In this document: positions 16,017 to 24,893 of the stretch, piece by piece
How positions within the stretch are numbered: position 1 is the stretch's first letter
Layout of the letters: every line of letters begins with the position of its first letter
Assembly: GCA_964425215.1 (NCBI GenBank)
Contig: CAYRLW010000018.1
Location: 1-59,068, forward strand
DNA length: 59,068 bases
Source: CAYRLW01 sp964425215
GTDB taxonomy: Bacteria > Spirochaetota > Spirochaetia > Treponematales > Breznakiellaceae
Direction: 5' to 3'
Program-made: the position numbers and the translations under genes
Notes under the pieces: model-generated
What the model was told of the DNA's origin: nothing
Database searches by the model: none
Seen by the model: the letters and a program-made list of their open reading frames with translations, nothing else

Positions 16017-16297
16017 CCTACGAGCAGATTTTAATTGAACCGGTACTTTCCGAAAAGGCTAATAGCCTGCGGGAAGAGGGCAAGTATGTGTTTAAAGTCG
16101 ATCCTGCCGCCACGAAGATTCAAATCAAGGAAGCGGTACGAAGGCTTTTTAATGTGCATCCTATTTCCTGTACCGTTATGGTCGTGGGTGGGAAGCCTAA
16201 GCGGGTCCGGTATCGTGCCGGATATACCTCCAGTTGGAAAAAGGCCATCGTACGCCTTCCAAAGGACGAAAAGATAGCCCTCTTTGAGGGTGTCTGA
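16013..16297 (+). CDS. rplW: 50S ribosomal protein L23
   Basis: A 94-residue L23 at the tunnel exit, the docking point for trigger factor and SRP. The N-terminal YEQILIEPVLSEKA and the GGKPKRVR loop match the family. It overlaps rplD by ATGA, which suggests coupled translation. Confidence 0.96.
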   Translation: MTYEQILIEPVLSEKANSLREEGKYVFKVDPAATKIQIKEAVRRLFNVHPISCTVMVVGGKPKRVRYRAGYTSSWKKAIVRLPKDEKIALFEGV

Positions 16298-16322
16298 TCC
16301 CCGCGGCTAGTTGAGGATAATT

Positions 16323-17147
16323 ATGGGAATAAAGACGTACAACCCGATTAGTGCGGGAACCAGGCATCGGATCAGTTTGGATTATTCCGAACTGACCGCC
16401 GATAAACCTGAAAAGTCCTTGGTAAGTGGTCGGCCCGAAAAGGCTGGCCGGGGAGCCAAGGGAAGAATAAGCGTTTGGCATAAGGGCGGCGGACATAAGC
16501 GGCTCTATAGGGAGATCGATTTTAAGCGTGATAAAATTGGTATTCCTGGTAAAGTAAAAACGATCGAATACGATCCTAACCGCAGTGCCAACATCGCTCT
16601 GATCCAATACGTGGATGGCGAAAAACGATACATTGTCGCCCCCAAGGGCCTTAGTGTAGGTATGGAAATTATGAGCGGCCCCCAAGCGCTTATCGAGGTG
16701 GGTAATTCTTTACCCCTAGAAAACATACCCCTGGGCTTTACGGTTCATAATATTGAGCTTACGTTGGGTAGGGGTGGTCAAATGGTCCGTTCTGCCGGGG
16801 TTGGCGCGCTTATCGCTGCCAAGGAAGGGGATTACGTAACCGTAAAGCTTCCCTCCGGTGAAATGCGCATGGTGTTTAAAAAGTGCTACGCTACCATCGG
16901 TGAGGTAGGTAACGGCGACCACATGAACGTTCAGCTTGGAAAAGCGGGACGAAAGCGGTGGCTCGGCGTGCGCCCCACGGTTCGTGGTATGGCGATGAAC
17001 CCGGTGGACCACCCGCACGGTGGTGGCGAGGGTCGTAATAAGGGTATCAATCCGGTTTCCCCCTGGGGAAAGCCGACGAAGGGGTACAAAACCCGTAATA
17101 AACATAAACCGTCTACGCGGTTTATCGTTAGCCGGAATAAGAAATAG
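16323..17147 (+). CDS. rplB: 50S ribosomal protein L2
   Basis: A 274-residue L2, needed for subunit joining and peptidyl-transferase activity. The hallmark GMAMNPVDHPHGGGEGRN is intact. The start is ATG 16323 (MGIKTYNP), with GAGGAT upstream, rather than the TTG codon in the same frame at 16311. It lies 25 nt after rplW. Confidence 0.98.
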   Translation: MGIKTYNPISAGTRHRISLDYSELTADKPEKSLVSGRPEKAGRGAKGRISVWHKGGGHKRLYREIDFKRDKIGIPGKVKTIEYDPNRSANIALIQYVDGEKRYIVAPKGLSVGMEIMSGPQALIEVGNSLPLENIPLGFTVHNIELTLGRGGQMVRSAGVGALIAAKEGDYVTVKLPSGEMRMVFKKCYATIGEVGNGDHMNVQLGKAGRKRWLGVRPTVRGMAMNPVDHPHGGGEGRNKGINPVSPWGKPTKGYKTRNKHKPSTRFIVSRNKK

Positions 17148-17156
17148 GAGAGAAGG

Positions 17157-17438
17157 GTGTCAAGGTCTGTTAAAAAGGGGCCCTTCATTGAGAAGAGTCT
17201 GTATAAAAAGATCGTGGATATGGGCAAGGCGGGGGATAGGAAAATGATAAAAACCTATTCTCGCTGTTCTACTATTATTCCTGAAATGGTGGGTAACACT
17301 ATTTCGGTATATAACGGTAAAACCTGGGTTCCGGTATACATTACTGAAAACCTAGTGGGCCATAAGCTGGGCGAGTTCTCTCCCACTCGGATTTTCCGTG
17401 GGCACGCGGGCTCGGATAAGAAAGCCGCGAAGAAGTAG
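17157..17438 (+). CDS. rpsS: 30S ribosomal protein S19
   Basis: A 93-residue S19 of the 30S head. MSRSVKKGPFIEKSLYKK and the conserved GHKLGEFSPTRIFRGH are present. It starts with GTG at 17157, nine bases after the rplB stop, behind AGAAGG. No ATG fits this N-terminus. Confidence 0.96.
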   Translation: MSRSVKKGPFIEKSLYKKIVDMGKAGDRKMIKTYSRCSTIIPEMVGNTISVYNGKTWVPVYITENLVGHKLGEFSPTRIFRGHAGSDKKAAKK

Positions 17439-17445
17439 GTGGGGT

Positions 17446-17808
17446 ATGGAAAAGACTAAGGGTTACCAGGCGGTAACTAAGTATCTTATGGGATCTCCCT
17501 TTAAAGTGCGGCCGGTCGCGGATCTTATCCGCCGTAAACCGTACCCTGAAGCGATGTCCCTTCTGGATAATATGCCCCAAAAGGGCGCCCGTTTGATTCG
17601 TAATACCGTCAAATCCGCCGCGTCTAACGCGCTGGACCGGAACAAACAGCTGGACGAAGACATGCTGTACGTTAAGGAAGTGCGGATCGACGAGGGTCCT
17701 CGGCTAAAACGTGTATGGTTTCGGGCCCGTGGACGGGCGGATATGCTTCTAAAGCGAATGTGCCATATCACCGTGGTCATCGACGAAATCGGTAAGGCGG
17801 GGGAATAA
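17446..17808 (+). CDS. rplV: 50S ribosomal protein L22
   Basis: A 120-residue L22 whose hairpin lines the exit tunnel (macrolide site). Residues KVRPVADLIRRKPYPEAMSL and the C-terminal FRARGRADMLLKR fit the family. The frame is open into rpsS, but ATG 17446 follows GTGGGG and gives a normal length. rpsC starts one base after its stop. Confidence 0.95.
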   Translation: MEKTKGYQAVTKYLMGSPFKVRPVADLIRRKPYPEAMSLLDNMPQKGARLIRNTVKSAASNALDRNKQLDEDMLYVKEVRIDEGPRLKRVWFRARGRADMLLKRMCHITVVIDEIGKAGE

Positions 17809-17809
17809 C

Positions 17810-18514
17810 GTGGGACAAAAAGTAAACCCTATTGGGTTACGGGTTGGCATTAATAGAACCTGGGCTTCCCGTTGGTACGTGGACCCGAAGGAATACGCTG
17901 ATACCCTTCACGAAGATTTAAAACTTCGGAAGATCGTGGTGGATTTGCCGGAAACCAAGGGCGCTGATATAGCCGAATTGGAAATTGTACGACATCCACA
18001 GCGGATTACAATTGTAATTCATACCGCACGGCCCGGTGTTATTATCGGTGTAAAGGGCGCCAATATCGAAAAAATCGGTGCGGAACTTCAAAAGCTGGTT
18101 TCAAAGAAAATCCAGATTAAAATTAAAGAAGTTCGAAACGCGGATAACAACGCCCAATTGATCGCTCAGAATATTGCCCGTCAGTTGTTGGCCCGCGGAT
18201 CCTTCCGCAAGGCTATGAAGCAGGCGATTACCAACGCCATTAAAAAGGGTAATGCCCAGGGCGTAAAGGTTCGACTCTCTGGTCGTCTTGGGGGCGCTGA
18301 AATGTCCCGGACCGAAGAATACAAAGAGGGTCGAGTTCCCCTCCATACGCTTCGCGCGGATATCGATTACGGATTTGCCGAAGCCCATACGACCTTTGGC
18401 TCTATCGGCGTAAAGGTATGGGTGTACAACGGGATGAAGTACGGTAAGGAACAGAAAGAAGACGCGGGTGTACTGGTACGTAAGCGGCGGGAACGAAGTC
18501 CCGCGAGGAGTTAA
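17810..18514 (+). CDS. rpsC: 30S ribosomal protein S3
   Basis: A 234-residue S3 that forms part of the mRNA entry channel. The KH domain (PGVIIGVKGANIEKIG) and the C-terminal LSGRLGGAEMSRTE segment are clear. The start is GTG at 17810 (MGQKVNPIGLRVGI). rplP follows after 3 nt. Confidence 0.97.
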   Translation: MGQKVNPIGLRVGINRTWASRWYVDPKEYADTLHEDLKLRKIVVDLPETKGADIAELEIVRHPQRITIVIHTARPGVIIGVKGANIEKIGAELQKLVSKKIQIKIKEVRNADNNAQLIAQNIARQLLARGSFRKAMKQAITNAIKKGNAQGVKVRLSGRLGGAEMSRTEEYKEGRVPLHTLRADIDYGFAEAHTTFGSIGVKVWVYNGMKYGKEQKEDAGVLVRKRRERSPARS

Positions 18515-18517
18515 GCG

Positions 18518-18943
18518 ATGTTAAGTCCCAAACGTGTCAAATACCGCAAGGTTCAGCGGGGCAATATGCCCGGGAACGCTACCCGCGGAAATACGGTCGC
18601 TTACGGTGAGTATGGGTTAGTATCTTTGGATCGTATGTGGATTACGAATCGGCAGATCGAAGCCGCGCGTATTGCCTTGAATAGGCATATTAAGCGGGGT
18701 GGAAAATTGTGGATCCGCATATTTCCCGATAAACCGTACAGCAAGAAACCCGCCGAAACTCGGATGGGTAAGGGAAAAGGCGCTCCCGAATATTGGGTAG
18801 CGGTAGTAAAGCCGGGAACGGTGTTGTTTGAGCTTGGTGGTATTGAAAAGGAACTTGCGGAAGAGGCTATGCGGTTAGCCGGTTCTAAACTACCGATTAA
18901 AACTAAGTTTGCCGTCCGTGCGGACTTTGAGCTGGGCGCCTAA
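18518..18943 (+). CDS. rplP: 50S ribosomal protein L16
   Basis: A 141-residue L16 near the A-site tRNA. MLSPKRVKYRKVQRG, IEAARIALNRHIKRGGK and RMGKGKGAPEYWVAVVKPG are family signatures. The start is ATG 18518 with GAGGAG upstream, 3 nt after rpsC. Confidence 0.97.
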   Translation: MLSPKRVKYRKVQRGNMPGNATRGNTVAYGEYGLVSLDRMWITNRQIEAARIALNRHIKRGGKLWIRIFPDKPYSKKPAETRMGKGKGAPEYWVAVVKPGTVLFELGGIEKELAEEAMRLAGSKLPIKTKFAVRADFELGA

Positions 18944-18974
18944 AACGCCGTATCGATAGAAAAGGAATTGGGAT

Positions 18975-19172
18975 ATGAAGAATTCGTTTAAAAGCCTTTC
19001 AAAGCCTGAGCTGATAGCGAAGCGGGAAGAGCTGACTAAAAAGTTTATGGAGCTCCGTTTCCAGATGGTAATTGGCCACGTGGATAACCCGCTTCAAAAG
19101 CGAATAATGCGTCGGCAGATTGCCCGGCTTAATACGCTCATCCATCAACACGATACGGCTGTTAAGGCTTAG
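18975..19172 (+). CDS. rpmC: 50S ribosomal protein L29
   Basis: A 65-residue, two-helix L29 near the tunnel exit. The N-terminal KSLSKPELIAKREELTKKFM and the conserved IARLNTLIHQHD match. ATG 18975 follows AAAGGAATTGGG. The order rplP-rpmC-rpsQ is standard. Confidence 0.93.
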   Translation: MKNSFKSLSKPELIAKREELTKKFMELRFQMVIGHVDNPLQKRIMRRQIARLNTLIHQHDTAVKA

Positions 19173-19184
19173 GGGGAGCGTTAG

Positions 19185-19457
19185 ATGGAAGAACAAGCGG
19201 TTAAAGCCAAAAAAGGCAAAAGAGAATTTGTGGGGATTGTAAAGAGCGATAAAATGGAGAAGACCATCGTGGTGGAAGTGCAAAACATTACTCTCCACGC
19301 TCTTTACAAAAAATACATCAATCGTACCAAAAAGTTGAAAGCCCACGATGAAAATAACAAGGCTAAGATTGGCGATAAGGTACGGGTGGAAGAGTGTCGA
19401 CCGATCAGCAAAGATAAATGCTGGCGGCTCGTGGAAGTTATCGAGCGAGCAAAATAG
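19185..19457 (+). CDS. rpsQ: 30S ribosomal protein S17
   Basis: A 90-residue S17 that binds the 16S 5' domain. The core FVGIVKSDKMEKTIVVEV and NKAKIGDKVRVEECRPISK are typical. The first ten residues (MEEQAVKAKK) are a short extension seen in some lineages. The start is ATG 19185 after GGGGGAG. Confidence 0.95.
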   Translation: MEEQAVKAKKGKREFVGIVKSDKMEKTIVVEVQNITLHALYKKYINRTKKLKAHDENNKAKIGDKVRVEECRPISKDKCWRLVEVIERAK

Positions 19458-19475
19458 GCTAAGGGGAACAGTGAA

Positions 19476-19844
19476 ATGATTCAGGTTGAAACGTTCCTGA
19501 ATGTCGCCGATAATTCCGGCGCTAAGATCGTCCAGTGTATTAAGGTTTTGGGCGGTTCTAAGCGTAAATACGCGAGTATCGGAGACATCATAGTAGTAGC
19601 GGTAAAGGATGCCTTACCGACATCGACAATTAAGAAGGGTTCTATCGAAAAAGCGGTTATTGTTCGAACCCATAAGGAATATCGTCGACCCGATGGTACC
19701 TATATTCGCTTTGATGATAACGCGTGCGTAATTATAGACGCGAATAAAAATCCCAAGGGCAAGCGTATTTTTGGGCCCGTGGCCCGGGAATTGCGCGAGA
19801 AGGATTACATGAAAATTGTATCCCTGGCGCCTGAGGTTCTGTAA
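19476..19844 (+). CDS. rplN: 50S ribosomal protein L14
   Basis: A 122-residue L14 at the subunit interface. MIQVETFLNVADNSGAK and the C-terminal RIFGPVARELREK are signatures. It begins the spc part of the run, 18 nt after rpsQ, behind AGGGGAAC. Confidence 0.97.
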   Translation: MIQVETFLNVADNSGAKIVQCIKVLGGSKRKYASIGDIIVVAVKDALPTSTIKKGSIEKAVIVRTHKEYRRPDGTYIRFDDNACVIIDANKNPKGKRIFGPVARELREKDYMKIVSLAPEVL

Positions 19845-19855
19845 GGAGCGGCGGT

Positions 19856-20173
19856 ATGGTCGAACATAAGTTTAGACTTAAAAAAGAAGATACCGTTCAG
19901 ATTATCGCTGGCAAGGACAAGGGAAAACGGGGTCGGATTTTAAAAATCAACCGCGATAAAGACCGTGTTGTCGTTGAGGGCGCTAATATCGCTAAGAAGG
20001 CGATGAAGCGTAAAAACCAGCAAGATCGGGGCGGTATTGCGGAAATTGAGGCTTCGATCCACATTTCCAATGTGATGATCGTTTGTAAAAAATGCGGGCC
20101 CACCCGGATCGGTTATAAATTGGACGGGGATACGAAAGTTAGGGTCTGCAAAAAATGCGGAGAGGCGTTGTGA
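19856..20173 (+). CDS. rplX: 50S ribosomal protein L24
   Basis: A 105-residue L24, an assembly-initiating protein with a KOW motif (DTVQIIAGKDKGKRGRILKI). The C-terminal part has two Cys pairs, CKKCG twice (about residues 82-103), a zinc-like finger found in some bacterial L24 proteins. Its TGA shares a base with the rplE start. Confidence 0.95.
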   Translation: MVEHKFRLKKEDTVQIIAGKDKGKRGRILKINRDKDRVVVEGANIAKKAMKRKNQQDRGGIAEIEASIHISNVMIVCKKCGPTRIGYKLDGDTKVRVCKKCGEAL

Positions 20174-20724
20174 TGAAGAACTACGAACCGCGGCTCAAGA
20201 AAATCTACCGGGAAACTATTGCTCCCGAGATGTTCAAGGAGTTCGGATATAAATCGACGATGCAAACGCCAAAGATCGATAAGATCGTGGTAAGCATGGG
20301 CGTAGGCGAAGCTCTTCAGAATAAGAAGCTTCTAGACGCGGCGATCGATGATTTGACATTAATTACCGGTCAGAAAGCGGTAAAGACTAAGGCTCGCAAA
20401 AGTATCGCCAACTTTAAAATTCGTGAGGGTCAGGAAATCGGTGCTCGGGTTACCCTTCGGGGCGCCTATATGTACGAATTTTTAGACCGCTTGGTCAATG
20501 TGGCGCTACCACGGGTTAAGGACTTTCGCGGCGTAAATCAGAACGCGTTCGACGGTCACGGAAATTATTCTCTAGGAATTACCGAACAGATTATTTTCCC
20601 GGAAATTGATTATGATAAAATCGAACGGGTATCGGGATTAAATATTGCCATCGTTACGACGGCAAAGAACGACGCGGAGGCTAAAGCCCTCCTTAGCAAG
20701 TTCGGCATGCCATTCAGGAAGTAA
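20173..20724 (+). CDS. rplE: 50S ribosomal protein L5
   Basis: A 183-residue L5 that binds 5S rRNA and contacts P-site tRNA. PKIDKIVVSMGVGEA and the C-terminal GLNIAIVTTAKNDAEAKALL fit the family. ATG 20173 overlaps the rplX stop by one base. An upstream in-frame start inside rplX is rejected because it would extend beyond the family N-terminus. Confidence 0.97.
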   Translation: MKNYEPRLKKIYRETIAPEMFKEFGYKSTMQTPKIDKIVVSMGVGEALQNKKLLDAAIDDLTLITGQKAVKTKARKSIANFKIREGQEIGARVTLRGAYMYEFLDRLVNVALPRVKDFRGVNQNAFDGHGNYSLGITEQIIFPEIDYDKIERVSGLNIAIVTTAKNDAEAKALLSKFGMPFRK

Positions 20725-20735
20725 GCGAGGAATCA

Positions 20736-20921
20736 ATGGCTAGAAAAGCGATGATCATTAAGGCGTTAAGAACGCCGAAATATTCGACCAGAAAGGTGAA
20801 TAGATGTAGGATCTGCGGGCGATCCCGAGGGTATTTGGGTAAGTTCGAAATGTGCCGCCTTTGCTTCCGTAAACTGGCAAGCGAAGGGCTTATTCCCGGT
20901 GTCACCAAATCAAGTTGGTAA
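20736..20921 (+). CDS. rpsN: 30S ribosomal protein S14, zinc-binding type
   Basis: A 61-residue short S14 with CRICGRSRGYLGKFEMCRLC, the four-Cys zinc site of the C+ form. It assembles into the 30S head. The start is ATG 20736 with GCGAGG upstream, 11 nt after rplE. No zinc-free paralogue is in this window. Confidence 0.97.
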   Translation: MARKAMIIKALRTPKYSTRKVNRCRICGRSRGYLGKFEMCRLCFRKLASEGLIPGVTKSSW

Positions 20922-20935
20922 GGTAGGAGAAAAGG

Positions 20936-21334
20936 ATGAGCGTTTCTGATCCTATTGCGGATATGCTGACCAAAATCCGGAATGCCGGAATGGCTAAGCA
21001 CGAAAAGGTCGATATCCCTACCTCCAAGCTAAAGCTTGAAGTTATAAAGATTTTAAAGACCGAGGGATATATAAAGAATTTTAAGAAGCTCAATCAGGAT
21101 GGAGCTAATACCATCCGGATTTTCTTAAAATACGACGAGACGACGGCGCCGGTAATTCACGGAATTGAAAAAATTTCTAAGCCGGGACGTCGCGTTTACA
21201 CGGGCTATAAAAATATGCCCCGGGTGTATAACGGATACGGGACTTTGATCGTTTCTACATCGGTCGGAGTTACCACCGGAAAAAAGGCCGCTGAAAAAAA
21301 AGTAGGCGGAGAGATTATTTGTACCGTTTGGTAA
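20936..21334 (+). CDS. rpsH: 30S ribosomal protein S8
   Basis: A 132-residue S8, a primary binder of the 16S central domain and in E. coli the repressor of the spc operon. SDPIADMLTKIRNA starts it and ISTSVGVTTGKKA-type residues close it (here VSTSVGVTTGKKAAEKKVGG). The start is ATG 20936 after AGGAGAAAGG. Confidence 0.97.
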   Translation: MSVSDPIADMLTKIRNAGMAKHEKVDIPTSKLKLEVIKILKTEGYIKNFKKLNQDGANTIRIFLKYDETTAPVIHGIEKISKPGRRVYTGYKNMPRVYNGYGTLIVSTSVGVTTGKKAAEKKVGGEIICTVW

Positions 21335-21344
21335 GAGGGAGCGT

Positions 21345-21884
21345 ATGTCACGTATCGGAAAACTTCCGGTCAAAATACCCCAGGGCGTTAAAGTCGCCAT
21401 CGGCGCTGACGTGGTTACCGTCGAAGGGCCGAAGGGAAAATTGACCCAAGAATACAATCCCCTGGTAACCTTCGAAACCCACGGCGACACCATAGTGGTT
21501 ACGAGAAAGAATGATGAAAAGCAAACTAAATCCTACCATGGGCTCTATCGAAACCTGTTGAACAACATGGTTATCGGAGTAAGTGCGGGTTTTTCTAAGG
21601 CTTTAATTATTACGGGTGTGGGTTTCCGCGCCGAGGTAAAGGGCAATCTTTTATCGATGAACCTGGGTTATTCAAACGATATTTTCGTTCTTATTCCACA
21701 GGGATTATCGGTCACCGCCGATGCCAATGGTCGTGTGGTGGTTACGGGCATCGATAAACAGAGGGTTGGCGAGTTCGCGTCGGAAATTCGAAAGCTCCGC
21801 CTGCCCGAACCGTATAAGGGAAAGGGTATTCGGTATGAAACCGAAACCATCAGAAGGAAAGTCGGTAAATCCGGCGTTAAATAA
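21345..21884 (+). CDS. rplF: 50S ribosomal protein L6
   Basis: A 179-residue L6 near the factor-binding site. MSRIGKLPVKIPQGVKV and the C-terminal RLPEPYKGKGIRYETE are signatures. ATG 21345 follows AGAGGGAG, 10 nt after rpsH. Confidence 0.97.
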   Translation: MSRIGKLPVKIPQGVKVAIGADVVTVEGPKGKLTQEYNPLVTFETHGDTIVVTRKNDEKQTKSYHGLYRNLLNNMVIGVSAGFSKALIITGVGFRAEVKGNLLSMNLGYSNDIFVLIPQGLSVTADANGRVVVTGIDKQRVGEFASEIRKLRLPEPYKGKGIRYETETIRRKVGKSGVK

Positions 21885-21895
21885 GGTAGCATGAT

Positions 21896-22258
21896 ATGAT
21901 ACGGAAAATGCCAGAAAAAGATCGGAAACGGCTTAAAAGGAAAATTCACATCCGTAAGCGTATTAGCGGTACTGCCGAACGGCCCCGAATGAGCGTGTTT
22001 AAGAGCAATAAATCGCTTTATATTCAGGTTATTGACGATTCGGTTGGGAATACGCTGGTCTCCGCTTCCACCATAGAGAAAGATCTTTCGGAGATTAAAA
22101 ACAATGTGGAAGGGGCTACCAAGTTGGGCGAGCTTATGGGAAAACGCCTTCTTGAGAAGAACATCAAATCGGTGGTCTTTGATAGAAATGGGTATCTGTA
22201 TCACGGGGTCGTTAAGGCGATCGCCGATGGGGCCCGAAAATCCGGGATCCAGTTCTAG
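21896..22258 (+). CDS. rplR: 50S ribosomal protein L18
   Basis: A 120-residue L18 that binds 5S rRNA. The basic N-terminus (RKRLKRKIHIRKRISGTAER) and C-terminal VVFDRNGYLYHGVVKA match. ATG 21896 is used, with AAGG upstream at 21883-21886. Another ATG 5 nt earlier (21891) leads at once to a stop, and an in-frame ATG at 21908 has no ribosome binding site. Confidence 0.95.
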   Translation: MIRKMPEKDRKRLKRKIHIRKRISGTAERPRMSVFKSNKSLYIQVIDDSVGNTLVSASTIEKDLSEIKNNVEGATKLGELMGKRLLEKNIKSVVFDRNGYLYHGVVKAIADGARKSGIQF

Positions 22259-22266
22259 GGGGCTAC

Positions 22267-22794
22267 ATGGAACACTCAAGAGATAAAGATAGAGACCGGG
22301 ATCGGAATTATCAAGAAAAGGAATTTGTTGAAAAGCTCGTTAAACTTAATCGTACTGCGAAGGTCGTAAAGGGTGGTAGAAGGTTTTCTTTTTCCGCGCT
22401 AACGGTGGTGGGCGATAAAAAGGGAAACGTGGGTTACGGTTTTGGTAAGGCCAACGACGTTTCCGAAGCCATTCGGAAAAGTATCGAAAAGGCCAAACGT
22501 AATTTAGTCAAACTTCCTTCTAAAAACGGAACGATTCCCCATGAAATTCAGGCGACTTTTAAGGCCAGTCAAGTGCTTTTAAAGCCCGCTTGTTCCGGAA
22601 CGGGAATTATCGCCGGGGGGCCGGTTCGGGCGATAATGGAAGCCGGCGGAATTACCGACGTGCTCAGCAAGTCGATCGGGGCCAGCAGTCAATATAACGT
22701 TGTTAAAGCCACGTTCGCTTGTATTAATCAAATGATGGACGCCAAAGCGATAGCGAAAAATCGCGGAAAGGCGTTAAAGGATCTATGGGGTTAA
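22267..22794 (+). CDS. rpsE: 30S ribosomal protein S5
   Basis: A 175-residue S5 that helps set decoding accuracy and mRNA unwinding. The signature VVKGGRRFSFSALTVVGD and GYGFGKANDVSEAIRK are present. The N-terminus is highly charged (EHSRDKDRDRDRN). The start is ATG 22267 after GGGGGC, 8 nt from rplR. Confidence 0.97.
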   Translation: MEHSRDKDRDRDRNYQEKEFVEKLVKLNRTAKVVKGGRRFSFSALTVVGDKKGNVGYGFGKANDVSEAIRKSIEKAKRNLVKLPSKNGTIPHEIQATFKASQVLLKPACSGTGIIAGGPVRAIMEAGGITDVLSKSIGASSQYNVVKATFACINQMMDAKAIAKNRGKALKDLWG

Positions 22795-22798
22795 TAGC

Positions 22799-22984
22799 AT
22801 GGCCAAAAAAATTCGCATTCGATTGGTTCGAAGCACCATAGGTACCCTTCCTGATCAACGAGCTACGGTTCGTTGTTTAGGGCTGAGGAAGATTGGCTCC
22901 ACCACCGAGAAAGAGTCCTCTCCTGCCGTTTTGGGCATGGTAAAAAAGGTATCTCATCTCGTCGCCGTTGAGGAGATGGAATAA
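22799..22984 (+). CDS. rpmD: 50S ribosomal protein L30
   Basis: A 61-residue L30 with IRIRLVRSTIGTLPDQRATVR and LGLRKIGSTTEKE, typical of the bacterial form. It starts 4 nt after rpsE. The ribosome binding site is weak, so translation is probably coupled. rplO begins at the next base after the stop. Confidence 0.95.
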   Translation: MAKKIRIRLVRSTIGTLPDQRATVRCLGLRKIGSTTEKESSPAVLGMVKKVSHLVAVEEME

Positions 22985-23437
22985 ATGCACGATTTTAATT
23001 TACACGCTCCGGAAGGGGCTAATAAACGCAAGCGGATCGTGGGCCGCGGTCAGGGATCTGGCCGGGGAACCACGGCCGGCCGGGGAAACAAGGGTCAACA
23101 GTCCCGTTCCGGCGGAAAGACCTACGTGGGGTTTGAGGGCGGTCAGATGCCCCTGTATCGGCGTCTGGCTCATCGCGGATTTTCCAACTATCCCTTTAAA
23201 AAGGAATATCAGGTTATTAATTTGATGGAAATTCAAAACTCCTATGCCGATGGGGAAACCGTTTCCGTTCAGAGCCTGGTACAGAAGGGACTTGTTAAGG
23301 GTGCAATGCCTGTAAAGATCCTCGGGGGCGGGGAATTAACCAAAAAACTCAACTTTGAAGTAGAGGCCCTTTCAGCTTCCGCTAAAGAAAAGATTGAGAA
23401 GGCGGGCGGCAAAATCGTCGTCTCCGCCAACGCGTAA
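22985..23437 (+). CDS. rplO: 50S ribosomal protein L15
   Basis: A 150-residue L15, a late-assembly organiser of the large subunit. The Gly/Arg-rich N-terminal RGQGSGRGTTAGRGNKGQQS and GGQMPLYRRLAHRGF are signatures. ATG 22985 is directly after the rpmD stop, with GAGGAG inside the rpmD end serving as ribosome binding site. Confidence 0.96.
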   Translation: MHDFNLHAPEGANKRKRIVGRGQGSGRGTTAGRGNKGQQSRSGGKTYVGFEGGQMPLYRRLAHRGFSNYPFKKEYQVINLMEIQNSYADGETVSVQSLVQKGLVKGAMPVKILGGGELTKKLNFEVEALSASAKEKIEKAGGKIVVSANA

Positions 23438-23460
23438 CGCGAAAAGGCGGGGAACGTTTC

Positions 23461-24780
23461 ATGGCTGGCAATCCATTGATGGGGATCTTTAGGGTTAAGG
23501 AGCTCCGTGAGCGTATACTCTTTACGTTGCTGATGCTTGTGGTTTTCCGCCTTGGCGCGGTGCTTCCTATCCCTGGAATTAATATCAACGCTCTTAAGGC
23601 ATACTTTTTAGCGCAGCAAAATTCGGGTAACGCGATTATCGATTACTTGGATTTTTTTGCCGGTGGCGCCTTTTCTAATTTTTCTGTCTTTATGCTCGGC
23701 ATTATGCCGTATATCTCCATGTCTATCATTATGCAACTCTTTTTGGTTATTTTCCCCAGTTTAAAGAAAATATCCGAAGAAGAGGGCGGACGGAAAAAGA
23801 TTCAAAGTTATCAACGGATGGGAACCGTTCTAGTTTGTATCATCCAATCCTACGCGGTTACCGTGTGGGCTAACCGGATCCCCAACGCGGTTACCATGCC
23901 GATGTTGTCGTATACGTTGATCGCCATGCTTACTGTGACTACGGGGACCATGTTCCTCATGTGGATGGGCGAACAGATCACCAAAAGAGGTATTGGTAAC
24001 GGTATCTCCTTGCTTATTTTCGCGGGGATCGTGGCCCGCCTGCCCAGGGCTATTTGGGAATTGATAACCAAGGTTAAAAATCGGGAATTAAACCCCGTGT
24101 TTGTAATCGTGGTTTTCGTAATGTTCGCGGCGGTCGTGGCCCTTGTGGTGTACGAACAGCAGGGTCAAAGGAAAATACCGGTCCATTACGCCAAGCGCGT
24201 AGTGGGAAGAAAAATGTACGGTGCCCAGAGTACCTATATTCCCTTTAAGATTAACCCTTCGGGGGTTATTCCGGTTATTTTCGCGTCATCCCTCCTTACC
24301 TTCCCCTTGCAAATTGCTTCGGGAATTGGGGCGAACGTTAAGTGGCTTGCCGATTTTTCCCGGTGGCTTAGTCCCCACGGGTTCTGGTACAACGTATTTT
24401 ACACACTCTTTATTATCTTCTTTGCGTATTTTTATACCCAGGTTACGCTTAACCCTATAGAGATCGCGAAGAACATACGTGAAAACGGCGGGTCCATCCC
24501 CGGAATTAGAACGGAAAAAATAGAAGAGTATATGATGGGAATTTTGAATCGGATCATACTGCCCGGTTCCTTGTATTTGGCCTTAATCGCCATTATTCCT
24601 ACCATAGTTCAGACCCTCTTCAATTTTCCTGCCTCTATTTCGTACTTAATGGGCGGAACTTCACTGTTAATCCTCGTGGGTGTGGATTTGGATACCATGA
24701 GTCAGGTAGAAGCCCTTTTAAAGATGCACCATCATGAAGGGTTGGTTAAGAAGGGACATATTAGGTCCCGCAATTTATAG
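23461..24780 (+). CDS. secY: Preprotein translocase subunit SecY
   Basis: A 439-residue channel protein of the Sec translocon with ten predicted membrane spans. The family motifs GIMPYISMSIIMQL, GIGNGISLLIFAGI and the plug-region sequence are clear. It partners the SecE encoded at 527-706. The start is ATG 23461 after GGCGGGG. adk, map and infA, common next genes in other bacteria, do not follow; a 113-nt gap leads to rpmJ. Confidence 0.98.
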   Translation: MAGNPLMGIFRVKELRERILFTLLMLVVFRLGAVLPIPGININALKAYFLAQQNSGNAIIDYLDFFAGGAFSNFSVFMLGIMPYISMSIIMQLFLVIFPSLKKISEEEGGRKKIQSYQRMGTVLVCIIQSYAVTVWANRIPNAVTMPMLSYTLIAMLTVTTGTMFLMWMGEQITKRGIGNGISLLIFAGIVARLPRAIWELITKVKNRELNPVFVIVVFVMFAAVVALVVYEQQGQRKIPVHYAKRVVGRKMYGAQSTYIPFKINPSGVIPVIFASSLLTFPLQIASGIGANVKWLADFSRWLSPHGFWYNVFYTLFIIFFAYFYTQVTLNPIEIAKNIRENGGSIPGIRTEKIEEYMMGILNRIILPGSLYLALIAIIPTIVQTLFNFPASISYLMGGTSLLILVGVDLDTMSQVEALLKMHHHEGLVKKGHIRSRNL

Positions 24781-24893
24781 TGCCAAGTACTAGGCGAAAC
24801 TTGTAAAATTCGCTTTAATAACCAGATCGGCTTCGCGCTACCCCAGACTACAACGCGCGGAGTCGAAAGGTGATTTATAGAGGGAGACCGGGG